From positions 1 to 19,516 of the forward strand of contig MU859416.1 in the NCBI GenBank assembly GCA_033297205.1: 19,516 bases of DNA, read 5' to 3'. Every line of letters begins with the position of its first letter. Positions within the stretch are counted from its first letter, which is position 1. This document shows, one piece after another, positions 19,415 to 19,516 of the stretch. This DNA comes from Pseudoneurospora amorphoporcata. Lineage: Eukaryota > Ascomycota > Sordariomycetes > Sordariales > Sordariaceae. The translations under genes were made by a program, and so were the position numbers. A model generated the notes under the pieces. It was given only the letters and a program-made list of their open reading frames with translations. It was not told the origin of the DNA and did no database searches.

Positions 19415-19516
19415 TTTGCTACAATGCCCTAACTAGCCTATGATGATAGTACTAGTATAGGGATGCTACAGTGAACTATGCACTTGTAGCTGAGAGGAGC
19501 GGAAGCGGTGGTACGA
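19415..19516 (-). mobile_element. Long inverted-repeat element, right arm start (copy C)
   Basis: These 102 bases are the reverse complement of 18927-19028 with very few differences. The repeat is cut by the window end and probably continues toward a CGTAACA end like that of copy D. Confidence 0.9.

Overview
The window looks like a fragment of a filamentous ascomycete genome, probably a Sordariomycete. The evidence is: short introns (50 to 111 bp) with fungal GTRNGT donors and CTRAC-like branch sites; exons rich in G/C at third positions; a Zn2Cys6 regulator of fungal type; and AT-rich repeat blocks whose copies differ mainly by C-to-T and G-to-A changes, as expected from repeat-induced point mutation (RIP). 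The species cannot be named from the sequence alone.

Layout: (a) 1-900, AT-rich repeat relics. (b) 960-1545, a GC-rich, possibly broken coding remnant. (c) 2343-4316 (-), a 3-hydroxyacyl-CoA dehydrogenase fused to a YWTD-type beta-propeller. (d) 4317-7588, 3.3 kb with no convincing intact gene but with an 87-base relic of a nonribosomal peptide synthetase condensation/epimerization domain at 6676-6762. (e) 7589-9185 (-), a cytochrome b5 / NADH-cytochrome b5 reductase fusion. (f) 10369-12101 (+), a cytochrome P450 with an unusual N-terminal domain, divergent from (e) across a 1.2 kb shared promoter region. (g) 12798-15796 (-), a Zn2Cys6 transcription factor convergent with the P450. (h) 16450-19516, a repeat block with one solo LTR-like element, one terminal-inverted-repeat DNA element, and a large inverted-repeat element that contains a second solo LTR-like insertion. 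Parts of that same inverted-repeat element also form the left edge of the window.

The four intact genes could form a small oxidative module. The P450 has CYP102/CYP505-like features but no fused reductase. The divergent b5/b5-reductase could supply electrons, the dehydrogenase could oxidise 3-hydroxyacyl-type products, and the Zn2Cys6 protein could regulate the set. This is inference from position and family only. The gene island is bounded by RIP-affected repeats, and both window ends lie inside the same repeat family, which fits an accessory, repeat-flanked locus and possibly an assembly contig that broke in repeats.

Most unusual points: the ubiquitin-like-looking N-terminal domain on the P450 where a membrane anchor is usual; the missing acidic residue in its I-helix motif; the dehydrogenase/propeller fusion; three tandem GCTCAC/GTGAGC palindromes within the inverted-repeat element; and the NRPS relic.
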